Source: an uncultured Alphaproteobacteria bacterium (GTDB lineage: Bacteria; Pseudomonadota; Alphaproteobacteria; Rhodobacterales; Rhodobacteraceae). From it: 64,000 nt of DNA. Position 1 is the first letter of the stretch; each line of letters opens with the position of its first letter. Positions 9,561-20,042 of the stretch are shown piece by piece. The notes under the pieces are model-generated. The model did not search any database. It had not been told where the DNA came from and worked only from the letters and a program-made list of their open reading frames with translations. Made by a program: the position numbers and the translations under genes. Location of the stretch: assembly GCA_902611475.1 (NCBI GenBank), contig CACLZW010000002.1, forward strand, positions 43,848-107,847, given 5' to 3'.

Positions 9561-10892
9561 ATGGACTTTGAGAGTTTAAAAAGTAAAAAAATAAACGATG
9601 TCAGTGAACTAATTGAGAACGGGCAGATATGCCCAGAGGAACTCACTCGTTTTTATTTATATAAAATATCAAGTGACCCCAGGTCAGAAGAGATATTTAC
9701 CGAGGTCTATAAAAAATCTGCTTTAGCCTCAGCGAAAGAGTCAAAAAAAAGAGCCAAAGTTGGGTTAAGAAGAGGGGTTCTTGATGGAATTCCAATATCA
9801 GTAAAGGACTTAGCTGATATAAAAGGAAAACTAACTGGCGGTGGATCGTCTCTAACTAATAAAGAAAAAGCGAGGAATAATGCTACTTTTGTAGATAATT
9901 TGCAATACCAGGGAGTAATCATTTTGGGTAAAACACATATGACTGAGCTTGCTTTTTCAGGCCTAGGTCTAAATCCCATGACTGCAACCCCTACTAACCC
10001 ATTCAATGAGGAACTTGTTTCTGGAGGATCTTCCTCGGGGTCGGCAGTATCTGTTTCTAGAAATTATTGTTTTGCGTCAATTGGATCGGATACTGGGGGG
10101 TCAGTTAGGATCCCTGCAGCCTGGAATAATCTAGTAGGATTGAAAACAACCCATAATCTTATTGACTTAACTGGTGTTTTAAAACTTTGTCCTAGCTTTG
10201 ATACCCTAGGGCCCATTTGCAGAAATGTTGATGACACCAATTTGCTTTTTCACGGAATGATTAATGGAAAGCTTCAAAAACTGAGAAAATATAGGCCTGA
10301 AAATTTTAAGTTTTTAATTATAAAAAATATGTTTTTTGAAGGCATAGATAGTGACATAAATGATAGCTTTAATGTCACTATTGATAAGATAATTAAGAGC
10401 GGTGCACGTGTAGTATCTAAGAACATCTCAGAGATTGATAGCGCATTTGAAATCAGCAAAACTGTTTTTCCGGCTGAGGCTTATGGAATGTGGCAACATG
10501 AAATTGAAAAAAACCCAGAAAAAATGTTCGCCCCTATTCGGGAAAGATTTCGTAGTGGAAAAAAGATCTTAGCGCATGATTATGTGTATTCCCTACAAAG
10601 ATTATTTGAATTAAGGATGAGTTTCCTAGAGAAAGTTATTGGTTTTGACGCTATATTGGCACCAACCTCACCTATAAAACCCCCAAGCATTACACAATTA
10701 TTAGATAGTCATAAATTCTTTACTGAAAGAAATTTATTAGCTTTGCGAAATACTAGAATGGCAAACTCATTAAATTTATGTGCATTAACATTGCCAACTG
10801 AAACAGATTTTTCTGGTTTAATGCTTATGGGACGTCCTAACAAGGAATTTGATCTAATGAATATCGGGTTAGCTATCGAGAAAATAAAATAA
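9561..10892 (+). CDS. Amidase signature family protein
   Basis: DGIPISVKDLADIKG, GGSSSGSAVSVS, GSDTGGSVRIPAAW (Ser-Ser-Lys amidase triad). Confidence 0.9.
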   Translation: MDFESLKSKKINDVSELIENGQICPEELTRFYLYKISSDPRSEEIFTEVYKKSALASAKESKKRAKVGLRRGVLDGIPISVKDLADIKGKLTGGGSSLTNKEKARNNATFVDNLQYQGVIILGKTHMTELAFSGLGLNPMTATPTNPFNEELVSGGSSSGSAVSVSRNYCFASIGSDTGGSVRIPAAWNNLVGLKTTHNLIDLTGVLKLCPSFDTLGPICRNVDDTNLLFHGMINGKLQKLRKYRPENFKFLIIKNMFFEGIDSDINDSFNVTIDKIIKSGARVVSKNISEIDSAFEISKTVFPAEAYGMWQHEIEKNPEKMFAPIRERFRSGKKILAHDYVYSLQRLFELRMSFLEKVIGFDAILAPTSPIKPPSITQLLDSHKFFTERNLLALRNTRMANSLNLCALTLPTETDFSGLMLMGRPNKEFDLMNIGLAIEKIK

Positions 10893-10988
10893 TAAAATAA
10901 AAAGTCTGATCTTTACCTAGATAACAAAAAAAAGTATCATAGAGAGAAAATATATCTTGAAATAACCAAGAAAAAACGAGCAGAAAAA

Positions 10989-13442
10989 ATGTCTTTTTTA
11001 GAAAAAGTTGACTATCCAGACTCAGCTGCAAAGGAATATTCAAAAAAGATTTTGCTATTCATTTTTGCAAAAACTCTCGGAGTTTTACTATTTTTTTCAT
11101 CAGTCTTTATATTGCTATCCGTGATCACATACTCCAAGAATGATCCTAGCTTCCGAAATGCCAACGACGGAGAAATTGTAAATCTATTTGGTAAATTTGG
11201 CTCTTATTTAGCAGACTCTCTTCATGTGGCAATTGGAGCTACTATGCTTTCATTACCTATATTCCTATTTGCATGGTCGAGTAGATTTCTCTTTAGTAGC
11301 ACTCCAATTTATCTTTTCAAAAGAATAATTTTGCTACCTTTGTTTATTGGCTTTTTCTCAGTATTCTTATCAACAAATACTCCCCCAAACTACTGGTCTT
11401 TTGAGTATGGTCTAGGTGGAATATTTGGTGATACATTTTTGAAAAAACTACTAATTCATCAACCCATCGAAATAAATCAGTGGCTTCAATCGATTGCAAT
11501 AATCTGTCTAGCGTTTTCTATTTTATTGTTTTTTCTTGCTGCTGGTTTTAAAAAGCATGAGATTTATTCTTTGACAAGAAATAGGGTTAGGCATTTAAAG
11601 ATTTTTTTGGTGGGATCATATAAGGCTCTTAAGATTCTCTTAAAAACCATATCTCAATCCGGGAAGAAGAGTTTAGAGACAAATGACTATAAGAATGCTT
11701 CAATAAAGCTTTACGACCCTGCAATAAAAAATAACAACTATCAAGATACAAATAACAATTTTTCTGCTTCTAACGAAAATGAAAAAGATCTTTTAAATGG
11801 AATTTCTGGTAGGCCTCCCATTAGTATTTTTGGTAATGTAAGGATAAAAACAAGATCTAACAAAATTAAGAGTAGTAGCAGAGCTGCATCCGAAGCGCAG
11901 CCATCACTAGACTTAACTCAAAACAAAGAAAAATACCGTTATCCCCCTTTAGCTCTGCTTAGTGATTATACATATCAATCCGTAAGCTCTGTAAGCTCTG
12001 TTTCTTTAAATGAAAATGCAAAAATGCTTGAAGCCGTATTAGAAGATTATGGCGTAAAAGGTAATATTATTTCTGTCAAACCCGGTCCTGTAGTAACTCT
12101 TTACGAGCTAGAGCCAGCTGCTGGTTTGAAAGCTAGTCGAGTAATTTCTTTATCTGAAGATATAGCAAGGTCGATGTCTGCTTTGGCAACCAGAGTCTCT
12201 ACGATACCAGGTCGATCCGTTATAGGAATTGAATTACCAAACTCAAGCAGAGAAAAAGTTTTTTTAAAAGAACTTTTGTCATCGAAAAGTTATGAAGATT
12301 GCCGTTTTCAATTACCACTAGCCTTGGGGAAAGATATAGGCGGAGAGCCCGTGATAGCAAATCTGGCAAAAATGCCCCATCTCTTGATAGCAGGAACAAC
12401 TGGGTCAGGAAAATCAGTTGGGATCAATACAATGATCCTATCCCTTTTGTATAGGCTTACTCCAGATCAATGTAGACTGATAATGATTGATCCTAAAATG
12501 TTAGAATTATCTGTTTATGATGGCATACCTCATCTGCTTAGTCCAGTAGTCACAGACCCCAAGAAAGCAGTTGTAGCTCTCAAGTGGGCGGTATTAGAAA
12601 TGGAAGATAGATATAAAAAGATGTCACGGATGGGTGTTAGAAATATAGAAAGCTTTAACTCGAAGGTAAGCGAAGCAATCAAGAACGGAGAAACTTTCTG
12701 CAGAACAGTTCAAGTAGGATTTGATCAAAATACAGGTGAGCCGCTTTATGAAGAACAGAGCGAAGAACCCAAAGCGTTACCATTTATAGTCATTATAGTT
12801 GATGAAATGGCAGACCTAATGATGGTTGCAGGAAAAGAGATAGAGGGTTGCATCCAGAGATTGGCACAAATGGCAAGAGCGGCAGGTATACATCTTATTA
12901 TGGCTACTCAAAGGCCCTCGGTAGATGTCATAACTGGAACGATAAAGGCAAACTTTCCCACAAGAATTTCTTTCCAAGTAACCTCAAAAATAGATAGTAG
13001 AACAATTTTGGGAGAGATGGGCGCTGAACAACTTCTTGGAATGGGCGATATGCTTTATATGGCTAATGGGGGTAAAGTTACTCGCGTTCACGGTCCTTTC
13101 GTATCCGACGCAGAGGTTGAAGAAATTGTATCTCATTTAAAGGGACAAGGCGTGCCTGAGTACAGGGAAGAAATATTGGACCCAAAAAATATTGAAAATA
13201 ACGACAGCTTTTTTGATCCATCAGCTATGAATGGTAACAACGATGAGGAAGATCTTCTTGAAAACGCATTAGAAATCGTGAGAAGAGATAGGAAGTGCTC
13301 AACATCATATATTCAAAGAAAATTATCCATTGGCTATAACAGAGCAGCAAAGATAGTAGAAGCGTTGGAAGAGAAAGGTTTCGTGTCTCCTGCAAACCAT
13401 GTTGGGAAGCGTGATGTATTAATTCCTGAAAACAACATATGA
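10989..13442 (+). CDS. ftsK: DNA translocase FtsK
   Basis: Four N-terminal TM segments, GTTGSGKSVGINTMI Walker A, MATQRPSVDVITGTIKANFPTRI, C-terminal gamma wHTH (STSYIQRKLSIGYNRAAKIVE). Confidence 0.96.
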   Translation: MSFLEKVDYPDSAAKEYSKKILLFIFAKTLGVLLFFSSVFILLSVITYSKNDPSFRNANDGEIVNLFGKFGSYLADSLHVAIGATMLSLPIFLFAWSSRFLFSSTPIYLFKRIILLPLFIGFFSVFLSTNTPPNYWSFEYGLGGIFGDTFLKKLLIHQPIEINQWLQSIAIICLAFSILLFFLAAGFKKHEIYSLTRNRVRHLKIFLVGSYKALKILLKTISQSGKKSLETNDYKNASIKLYDPAIKNNNYQDTNNNFSASNENEKDLLNGISGRPPISIFGNVRIKTRSNKIKSSSRAASEAQPSLDLTQNKEKYRYPPLALLSDYTYQSVSSVSSVSLNENAKMLEAVLEDYGVKGNIISVKPGPVVTLYELEPAAGLKASRVISLSEDIARSMSALATRVSTIPGRSVIGIELPNSSREKVFLKELLSSKSYEDCRFQLPLALGKDIGGEPVIANLAKMPHLLIAGTTGSGKSVGINTMILSLLYRLTPDQCRLIMIDPKMLELSVYDGIPHLLSPVVTDPKKAVVALKWAVLEMEDRYKKMSRMGVRNIESFNSKVSEAIKNGETFCRTVQVGFDQNTGEPLYEEQSEEPKALPFIVIIVDEMADLMMVAGKEIEGCIQRLAQMARAAGIHLIMATQRPSVDVITGTIKANFPTRISFQVTSKIDSRTILGEMGAEQLLGMGDMLYMANGGKVTRVHGPFVSDAEVEEIVSHLKGQGVPEYREEILDPKNIENNDSFFDPSAMNGNNDEEDLLENALEIVRRDRKCSTSYIQRKLSIGYNRAAKIVEALEEKGFVSPANHVGKRDVLIPENNI

Positions 13443-14056
13443 CGCAAATGCGGGATTTTATAAAAAAGTTTTTCAGAACAATCTTCAGTATTTATATTAT
13501 TTTTATATTTTCAATTGATGTTGTACTTCCCAAAAATAATACCTTAAAACTAATTAAAGACCATCTTGGAGACATAAGGACACTTCAAGCAAGATTCTCT
13601 CAAACCGATCATATGGGAGAAATTATGACAGGTGACCTTTTCTTAAAAAAACCAGGAAAAATTCGTTTTTCTTATGATCCTCCCGATAACTTACAAATTG
13701 TTTCAAAACAACAGGCAGTATTGATATTTGATCCCAAAAACAGTGGTAGCGGTCCTCTAACTTACCCCCTTTCTTATACTCCTCTGGGCTTCTTAATCAA
13801 AAATGATTTGAGCTCATTGATAAGTGAAAATATTGAGATTTTTGAGCTCAATGATTTAATCCTCTTGAAAACTAAAAATCCGCAATACCAACTAAGCATT
13901 GAATTTAATAAAAATCCTGTATCCATAATTGGATGGGAATTCAAAAATCAAATGGGAGAAATGATAAGAATCAGACTTAAAGATCTACGAAAAAATAATT
14001 ACATATCGGATGAAATTTTTAAAACTGAAAAGGATTATGAACTATTCAAAAAATAG
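13439..14056 (+). CDS. lolA: Outer-membrane lipoprotein carrier protein LolA
   Basis: Signal-like N-terminus, TLQARFSQTD, GDLFLKKPGKIRFSYDPP. Confidence 0.88.
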   Translation: MTQMRDFIKKFFRTIFSIYIIFIFSIDVVLPKNNTLKLIKDHLGDIRTLQARFSQTDHMGEIMTGDLFLKKPGKIRFSYDPPDNLQIVSKQQAVLIFDPKNSGSGPLTYPLSYTPLGFLIKNDLSSLISENIEIFELNDLILLKTKNPQYQLSIEFNKNPVSIIGWEFKNQMGEMIRIRLKDLRKNNYISDEIFKTEKDYELFKK

Positions 14057-14831
14057 AAAGTATAGGAACGTGATCAGAAGGTCTTTCCCAGTCTCTAGCT
14101 TCTGAAAAAATTTGGACTTTGCTTAATTTAGATTTTAGATCTTGGCTTGCCCATATATGATCCAAGCGTCTTCCGCGATTTGAAATCTTCCAGTCTCGGG
14201 CTCTATATGACCACCAACTATACAATTTTCCGGACGGTTTCATTTCTCTAAATGTGTCAATCCAGTCTCCACTTTTTTTTATTTCTGATAAAAGGTCTGT
14301 TTCAATTTTTGTATGTGAAACAACGTTCAAAAGAGCTTTATGGCTCCAAACGTCATCTGGTAAAGGGGCGATATTGAAATCTCCAACGAGTATAGTTTTC
14401 TTTTTCTTGCCTTTAAAAAATTTATTCTTGATTTCGGAAAGAAAATTGAGTTTATGCTCAAATTTAGGATTTAATTTCGTATCGGGTAAATCCCCGCCCG
14501 CCGGAATATAAAGATTGTGGACCTTTACACCATCTTCAAGCTCAATTCCAATGTGTCGAGCATCGTCTTTACCACAAAAATTGAATTTCTCAATTTTCAC
14601 TATTTTACGCTTCGATAAAATTAAGACACCATTATACGACTTTTCCCCCTTAAAAGCTGCGAATTTATAACCCAACTTTTCAAAGTTTTCCAAGGGGAGC
14701 TTTTCGTCGATACATTTTGTTTCTTGGAGACACATAATGTCTGGGCAAGCCAGCTTTAAAAATCTCAACACTAGTTCTTCTCTAAGTCTGATAGAGTTTA
14801 TATTCCATGATGATACTGCAAGTGACTTCAA
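14046..14831 (-). CDS. xth: Exodeoxyribonuclease III family
   Basis: SWNINSIR, CLQETKC, VGDFNIAP, SDHVPI motifs. Confidence 0.92.
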   Translation of the reverse strand: MKSLAVSSWNINSIRLREELVLRFLKLACPDIMCLQETKCIDEKLPLENFEKLGYKFAAFKGEKSYNGVLILSKRKIVKIEKFNFCGKDDARHIGIELEDGVKVHNLYIPAGGDLPDTKLNPKFEHKLNFLSEIKNKFFKGKKKKTILVGDFNIAPLPDDVWSHKALLNVVSHTKIETDLLSEIKKSGDWIDTFREMKPSGKLYSWWSYRARDWKISNRGRRLDHIWASQDLKSKLSKVQIFSEARDWERPSDHVPILSIF

Positions 14832-15501
14832 TTTTTCTCGCCCGTAAGTTCGTGATTCAAATAAAACCTGCCCCCTTTATTAATTATAAAATCGTTGAGA
14901 ATTAGGCCTTCTTTGATTTTTTTCCTTAATCTGTAAAGGTGTGTTTCGAAAGTATGTGTTTCAATATTGGGATTTAACATCCAAACTTTTGACATTACTT
15001 CCTCTTTCGTTATTCCTCTATCCTCAGAGTTCAGCAGAGATACAAATATGTCACTTTCTTTTTCAGTTAACAAAACAGCCTTTTTATCTTTATAAATTAA
15101 TTTTCTATCAGAAATTATGAAACTTATATATCCAAGAACTCTTTTGTTCTCTCTTTTACTTTTCATTCTTTCGAATATTGGTTGCAATACTTCGATTAGC
15201 TCAACAATCCTGAACGGCCGTTTTAGGTAAATATTACCCTTTGGCAATGATTCGAACCTCTTTTGAGTAATTACTATTTTTTCTATCTCCTTAATTTTAT
15301 TTTTTGCATTTTTGTATTTGATAGAAACTCTTTGAGTTTAGTGGAATCATAATCACTTACCAAAACATCGAAGTCTTCGATGCTTTCCAAAGTAAAATCT
15401 TTCACAACAACAGCTCTTCCATTTCTGAATTTGTAATTTTCTAGTAAAGTCTTTAAGCTCTCTTCAAATAACATATTCGACGTTATAATTGCTAAGTTCA
15501 C
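14828..15501 (-). pseudogene. Response-regulator-like protein (receiver plus winged helix) split by a frameshift into ORFs 15283-15501 and 14828-15247
   Basis: 72 aa ORF holds the first half of a receiver fold (LVSDYDS); the -1 frame continues as KNKIKEIEKIVITQKRFESLPKGNIYLKRPFRIVELIEVL into a wHTH-like C-terminus. Confidence 0.65.
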
Positions 15502-15609
15502 GTTTTTTACCTTAAGTGAATAAAAATTATAAGATATACATATATTAAAAATTTCCTTAGCATCAACTTAACATAAAAATTGAAATTCTAAACCAATTGA
15601 CACAATAAA

Positions 15610-16704
15610 ATGTTTTTAAGCTCATCTGAAATATCTTCGAGGCTGGTATCAGATTTACGATTAGGACTGCCAATCATCTTACATAATGAAAAATCATACT
15701 TTTTAACTGCAGCAATAGAAACATTGTATTCAGAGAAACTAGATAAAATAATGGAGATTACGAAAAACCAAAATTTTGAGATAGCTATAACTAATAGAAG
15801 AGCAAAAGTACTAAAAGTTAGAATCTATAATGAATCAGTTACTAGAATTTCGATAAGAGAAAAAGTAACCATCCAACTCCTTCAAGCTATCGCAGATCCT
15901 TCAAAGGATCTAGATTATCCACTCAAGGGCCCATTCCAAAGCGAGAGAAATGGAAAATTCAACGTTGCCAGTGTATCACTATCACTTTGTAAAAAAGCAA
16001 GACTTTTGCCAGCATCAATACTTGTAAATATACCAAAAAGCATACGGGACGATTTGGTTTCTTCCCAAATATCTGAGTCTGATATAGGTGATTTAAAGAT
16101 TAAACGTGAGGAGGCCAAGTTTTTGCCGAATTTGAGCTCGGCCCAATTACCCATTAGTGGACAACAAAATATAAGCCTATCTGTTTTCAGAGAAGTAACA
16201 GATATAACTGAACATTATGCGATAGTATTTGGCAATCCAAAAATTAATCAACCTGCTTTAACACGCGTGCATTCTGCTTGTTTTACAGGTGATTTACTTG
16301 GCTCAGAAAAATGTGATTGTGGAGAGCAATTTAGTGTCTCAATGTCAAGAATGAGAAATGAGGGAAATGGGATTTTGTTATATTTAAATCAAGAAGGTAG
16401 AGGAATTGGCTTGGCTAACAAAATGAGAGCATATCATCTCCAAAATATTGGTTTTGATACAGTCGATGCTAATCATAGACTTGGTTTTGAAGATGACGAA
16501 AGAGACCTAGAGATTGCTGCAAAAATTTTAAAATCTTTGGGTGTAAGCGACATAAAGCTAATGACTAATAATCCAAAAAAAATCGAACTTTTAACTGATA
16601 ATGGGATCACCGTCAAAGAAAGAGTGCCTTTGATAGTAAGCATGAACCCTAATAATGAAAATTACTTGAAAACAAAAGCTAAAAAAAGTGGGCACCTTTT
16701 CTAA
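15610..16704 (+). CDS. ribA: GTP cyclohydrolase II with an extra N-terminal domain of about 165 aa
   Basis: RVHSACFTGDLLGSEKCDCGEQ (zinc ligands), LYLNQEGRGIGLANKMRAYHLQ, NNPKKIE. Confidence 0.9.
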   Translation: MFLSSSEISSRLVSDLRLGLPIILHNEKSYFLTAAIETLYSEKLDKIMEITKNQNFEIAITNRRAKVLKVRIYNESVTRISIREKVTIQLLQAIADPSKDLDYPLKGPFQSERNGKFNVASVSLSLCKKARLLPASILVNIPKSIRDDLVSSQISESDIGDLKIKREEAKFLPNLSSAQLPISGQQNISLSVFREVTDITEHYAIVFGNPKINQPALTRVHSACFTGDLLGSEKCDCGEQFSVSMSRMRNEGNGILLYLNQEGRGIGLANKMRAYHLQNIGFDTVDANHRLGFEDDERDLEIAAKILKSLGVSDIKLMTNNPKKIELLTDNGITVKERVPLIVSMNPNNENYLKTKAKKSGHLF

Positions 16705-16706
16705 CC

Positions 16707-17378
16707 TTATTGCCTTAAACCAAAAATAGCTGTGCCAACTCTTACAAATGTTGCACCACAATTTATTGCTGCCATGTAATCTGAACTCATACCCATTGAT
16801 AATTCAAGAAGACCATTTTCATCAGCTAGCTTTTTCAGAAGCCTAAAATGTGTTTCAGGTGCTTCGTTAATGGGTGGGATACACATTAAACCTATGATGT
16901 TTAGATCCATAAACTTCTGAATTGTATCCATAAACTCACTTAGCTTTTCAGGCTCAATACCGGCTTTTTGTTGCTCTAAACCTGTATTAACTTGAATAAA
17001 AATTTTTGGGCAGAATCCTTTTTTTTGAACTTCGTCTGACATTTTCTCAGCTAATGAGTTTCTATCTAAGCTGTGTATGTAATCAAATAAGCCGAAGACC
17101 TTTTTCACTTTATTTGACTGTAGTGGACCTAAGAGGTGTAAATTTATGACTTTATTTTCTTTCTTTAATTCCTGCCACTTCATCACAGCTTCTTGAACTT
17201 TGTTTTCACCAAAGTGAGAATGGCCCTGGGCTATAACAGGTTTTATTTGATCCATAGACTTTGTTTTGGATACAGCAATTAAGTTAACAGAACCTTTTTT
17301 TCGACCCGCTTCGATTTCCTGTGATGCGATTTGGTTGTTAATTGTTTCTAGTTTACTTATTTGTGTCACTGAATTCAT
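16707..17378 (-). CDS. YggS-family PLP homeostasis protein
   Basis: NLIAVSKTKS (PLP Lys), HFGENKVQEA, GLMCIPP, LSMGMSSDYMAAI. Confidence 0.92.
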   Translation of the reverse strand: MNSVTQISKLETINNQIASQEIEAGRKKGSVNLIAVSKTKSMDQIKPVIAQGHSHFGENKVQEAVMKWQELKKENKVINLHLLGPLQSNKVKKVFGLFDYIHSLDRNSLAEKMSDEVQKKGFCPKIFIQVNTGLEQQKAGIEPEKLSEFMDTIQKFMDLNIIGLMCIPPINEAPETHFRLLKKLADENGLLELSMGMSSDYMAAINCGATFVRVGTAIFGLRQ

Positions 17379-18876
17379 CCCTGTATATATCTCTCAACAC
17401 ATTTTTCTGTACTTTTCCCATTGAGTTTCTTGGCAATTCTTTAATAACATGTATTTTTTTTGGCAATTTAAAAGCCGCCAGATTTTTTCGAAGAGTTTTA
17501 TTAAGAATATTGATGTTAACGCTATGTCCTTTTTTCTCAACTATTATTGCTAAAATACCCTCACCAAAATCTGGATGTGACACCCCAACAACCGCAGACT
17601 CGTCAACCTTACTATCCTGGTCTAGAACTGTCTCGATTTCTTTTGGATAAACATTTAAACCCCCAGTTATTATGAGGTCCTTATTTCGTCCCACTATTGT
17701 AAGGTATTTATCTTCATCTAAGAAACCCATGTCACCAGTAATGAAATAACCATCGTCTCTAAATTCGCTTTTTGTTTTCTCTGGTTGTTTCCAGTACCCC
17801 TTGAATACATTGGGGCCTTTTACTTCCACAATGCCTACATCCCCATTTTTTTTAACTTCGTCTTCAATCTCCAAGTCTACTATTCTTATCTCAACATCTT
17901 CAAGAACCATACCGACAGTCCCTGCTTTTCTTTCACCAATATATGGATTTGAAGTTATCATGTTCGTTTCTGTCATTCCGTACCGTTCTAAAATTTTATG
18001 CCCAGTACGATACTCAAATTCTTTGTGCGTTTCTGTCAATAAAGGTGCACTTCCCGAAATAAAAAGACGTATGTTTTTAGTTATTTCCTTATTAAATTTG
18101 TTATTTGATAATAATCGGGTGTAGAAGGTTGGAACTCCCATCATTACCGTTGTTGAGGGAAGATTTAATATAATGTTCTCTACATCAAACTTTTTAAGAA
18201 ATCTAATTTGACTGCCTGAAACTAAGGCAATATTTGTTGCTACAAATAGACCATGTGTATGGTAAATGGGCAGTGCATGTAACAATATATCGGAAGCACT
18301 AAACTCCCACGCCTTTGAAAGAGTTAGGGCGTTTGAAAGCAAGTTTTTTTGAGAAAGCATAGCGCCCTTCGATTGACCAGTCGTTCCTGAGGTGTAAAGA
18401 ATTGCTGCTGTATCATCTTCATTTAGTCCTTCAATAAAATCTAGAGGTTCATTTTCATTAAAATTTGCAAAAAAACTTCCTTTGTAATCAGCATCTATTG
18501 TTTCTATATTAAAGCTTCTTTTTTTTTCTAATGAATCTAATTCCTTCAGCATTTTTGAAGTGGTTATAAAAACTTTACATTCGCTATCATTTACGAAATA
18601 TTCAACTTCAAACCCTGTATAGCTAGTATTCAATGGTATAAATATTATACCTAGTTGAACACAGGCACCGTAAATTGTAAAAACGTGATGAGATTTTTCT
18701 ATTTGAAGAACTAAACAGTCCCCCTTTTCCAAACCAAATTTCTTTAGACAATTTGCCGTGCACTTTATTTCATTTAGGAATTCATCATATGTAAGTGTCT
18801 TATTCAGGTCAGAAAAACTTAGAAAAATTTTTGAACCTTTGTTCTTCGCAAATAACTGATCGAATAGCGGGTTCAT
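17353..18876 (-). CDS. AMP-forming acyl-CoA ligase, malonyl-CoA synthetase (MatB)-like
   Basis: LYTSGTTGQSKGAMLS, ERYGMTETNM, YFITGDMGFLDEDKYLTIVGRNKDLIITGG, LPRNSMGKVQKN. Confidence 0.85.
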   Translation of the reverse strand: MNPLFDQLFAKNKGSKIFLSFSDLNKTLTYDEFLNEIKCTANCLKKFGLEKGDCLVLQIEKSHHVFTIYGACVQLGIIFIPLNTSYTGFEVEYFVNDSECKVFITTSKMLKELDSLEKKRSFNIETIDADYKGSFFANFNENEPLDFIEGLNEDDTAAILYTSGTTGQSKGAMLSQKNLLSNALTLSKAWEFSASDILLHALPIYHTHGLFVATNIALVSGSQIRFLKKFDVENIILNLPSTTVMMGVPTFYTRLLSNNKFNKEITKNIRLFISGSAPLLTETHKEFEYRTGHKILERYGMTETNMITSNPYIGERKAGTVGMVLEDVEIRIVDLEIEDEVKKNGDVGIVEVKGPNVFKGYWKQPEKTKSEFRDDGYFITGDMGFLDEDKYLTIVGRNKDLIITGGLNVYPKEIETVLDQDSKVDESAVVGVSHPDFGEGILAIIVEKKGHSVNINILNKTLRKNLAAFKLPKKIHVIKELPRNSMGKVQKNVLRDIYRDEFSDTNK

Positions 18877-18879
18877 TAA

Positions 18880-20013
18880 TTAAGGCTTCTCATTGATATC
18901 GCTCAATGCTGACTTCCACTTACTTAGCCACCAGCGATACTGATGTGGCCATTCCTTGAAATCCTTATTTTGATTTGCAATTTCTCTTGCCTGATTTGTC
19001 CAAAACGGATTAAAAAGATGCTGTCTTCCCAAAGCAATCAAATCTGCTTTTTCTTCTTGTAAGATGGAATTTGCAAAATCATAAGTTCTAATCAAGCCCA
19101 CAGCTTGTGTCCTAATGCCAACCTCTTTTTTAATTTTTGCTGCAAAGGGAACTTGAAATCCAGACTTTCTTTTTTGGCCAGAAGCAGTAGCGCCTTTAGA
19201 TGAATTGCCACCTGAAGAGCAGTCTACAACATCCACTCCCTGTTCTTTTAAGATGTGGCAAAATTTAACACTATCTTCTATAGACCATCCTCCATCTAAT
19301 CCATCTTCAGCAGATATTCGAACAAAAAGAGGAACGTCCTCTCCTATTGTTTCTCTAACTTTATTAACCACTTCCAGAGGAAAACGCATCCTGTTCTCTA
19401 TTGACCCTCCATACTCATCATTTCTTGAATTAGATAGAGGAGACAAAAAGCTATGAAGAAGGTATCCATGCGCCATATGAATTTCTATAACGTCAAACCC
19501 AGCCTCTATCGACCTCTCAGATGCCTTTACAAACGCATCTCTAACTTCATCTAGTTCTTTTCTTTCCATTTTTTTTGGCTTTAACCAACCTTCGTCTAAG
19601 GAACGATCCATAGGAGCGATCGGTTCCCATATGATATCGCCTCTATCCGCATCGATGGTTGTTTGTGGACCGTTGCCGTGCCACGGTCTTTGCATGCTTG
19701 CTTTTTGTCCGGCATGACCCAGTTGTATAGCTGGACTCGATCCTAGTATCTTAATCGATTGGGTGATTTCTCTTAATCCATCTATTTGCTTATCATCCCA
19801 AATGCCCAAACATCCATTTGTTATTCGTCCTTGTGCGGTAACCCCAGTTGCTTCAAGAAAAATGAGGCCCGCCCCACCCATAGCGAGTTGCCCGTAATGT
19901 GTTTTATGGTGCGTTTGAATGTAACCGTCTTTAGCCGAATACTGGCACATTGGAGACACAACCACACGATTTTTAAGGTTAACATTACGGATCTTTAAAT
20001 TTTCAAATAGCAT
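18880..20013 (-). CDS. Old yellow enzyme family NADH:flavin oxidoreductase (YqjM/NamA-like)
   Basis: VVSPMCQYSAKDG, AIQLGHAGQKAS, EIHMAHGYLLHSFLSPLSN; start moved from 20103 to the Met of MLFENLKIRN, removing overlap with the upstream gene. Confidence 0.9.
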   Translation of the reverse strand: MLFENLKIRNVNLKNRVVVSPMCQYSAKDGYIQTHHKTHYGQLAMGGAGLIFLEATGVTAQGRITNGCLGIWDDKQIDGLREITQSIKILGSSPAIQLGHAGQKASMQRPWHGNGPQTTIDADRGDIIWEPIAPMDRSLDEGWLKPKKMERKELDEVRDAFVKASERSIEAGFDVIEIHMAHGYLLHSFLSPLSNSRNDEYGGSIENRMRFPLEVVNKVRETIGEDVPLFVRISAEDGLDGGWSIEDSVKFCHILKEQGVDVVDCSSGGNSSKGATASGQKRKSGFQVPFAAKIKKEVGIRTQAVGLIRTYDFANSILQEEKADLIALGRQHLFNPFWTNQAREIANQNKDFKEWPHQYRWWLSKWKSALSDINEKP

Positions 20014-20042
20014 TTTCTCTCCATATTTTAATATAAAATAAT

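Noticed and set aside
11984-12003. Tandem GTAAGCTCT repeat in ftsK
   Set aside because: Two 9-nt copies coding VSSVSS in the low-complexity linker; ordinary linker variation, frame kept.
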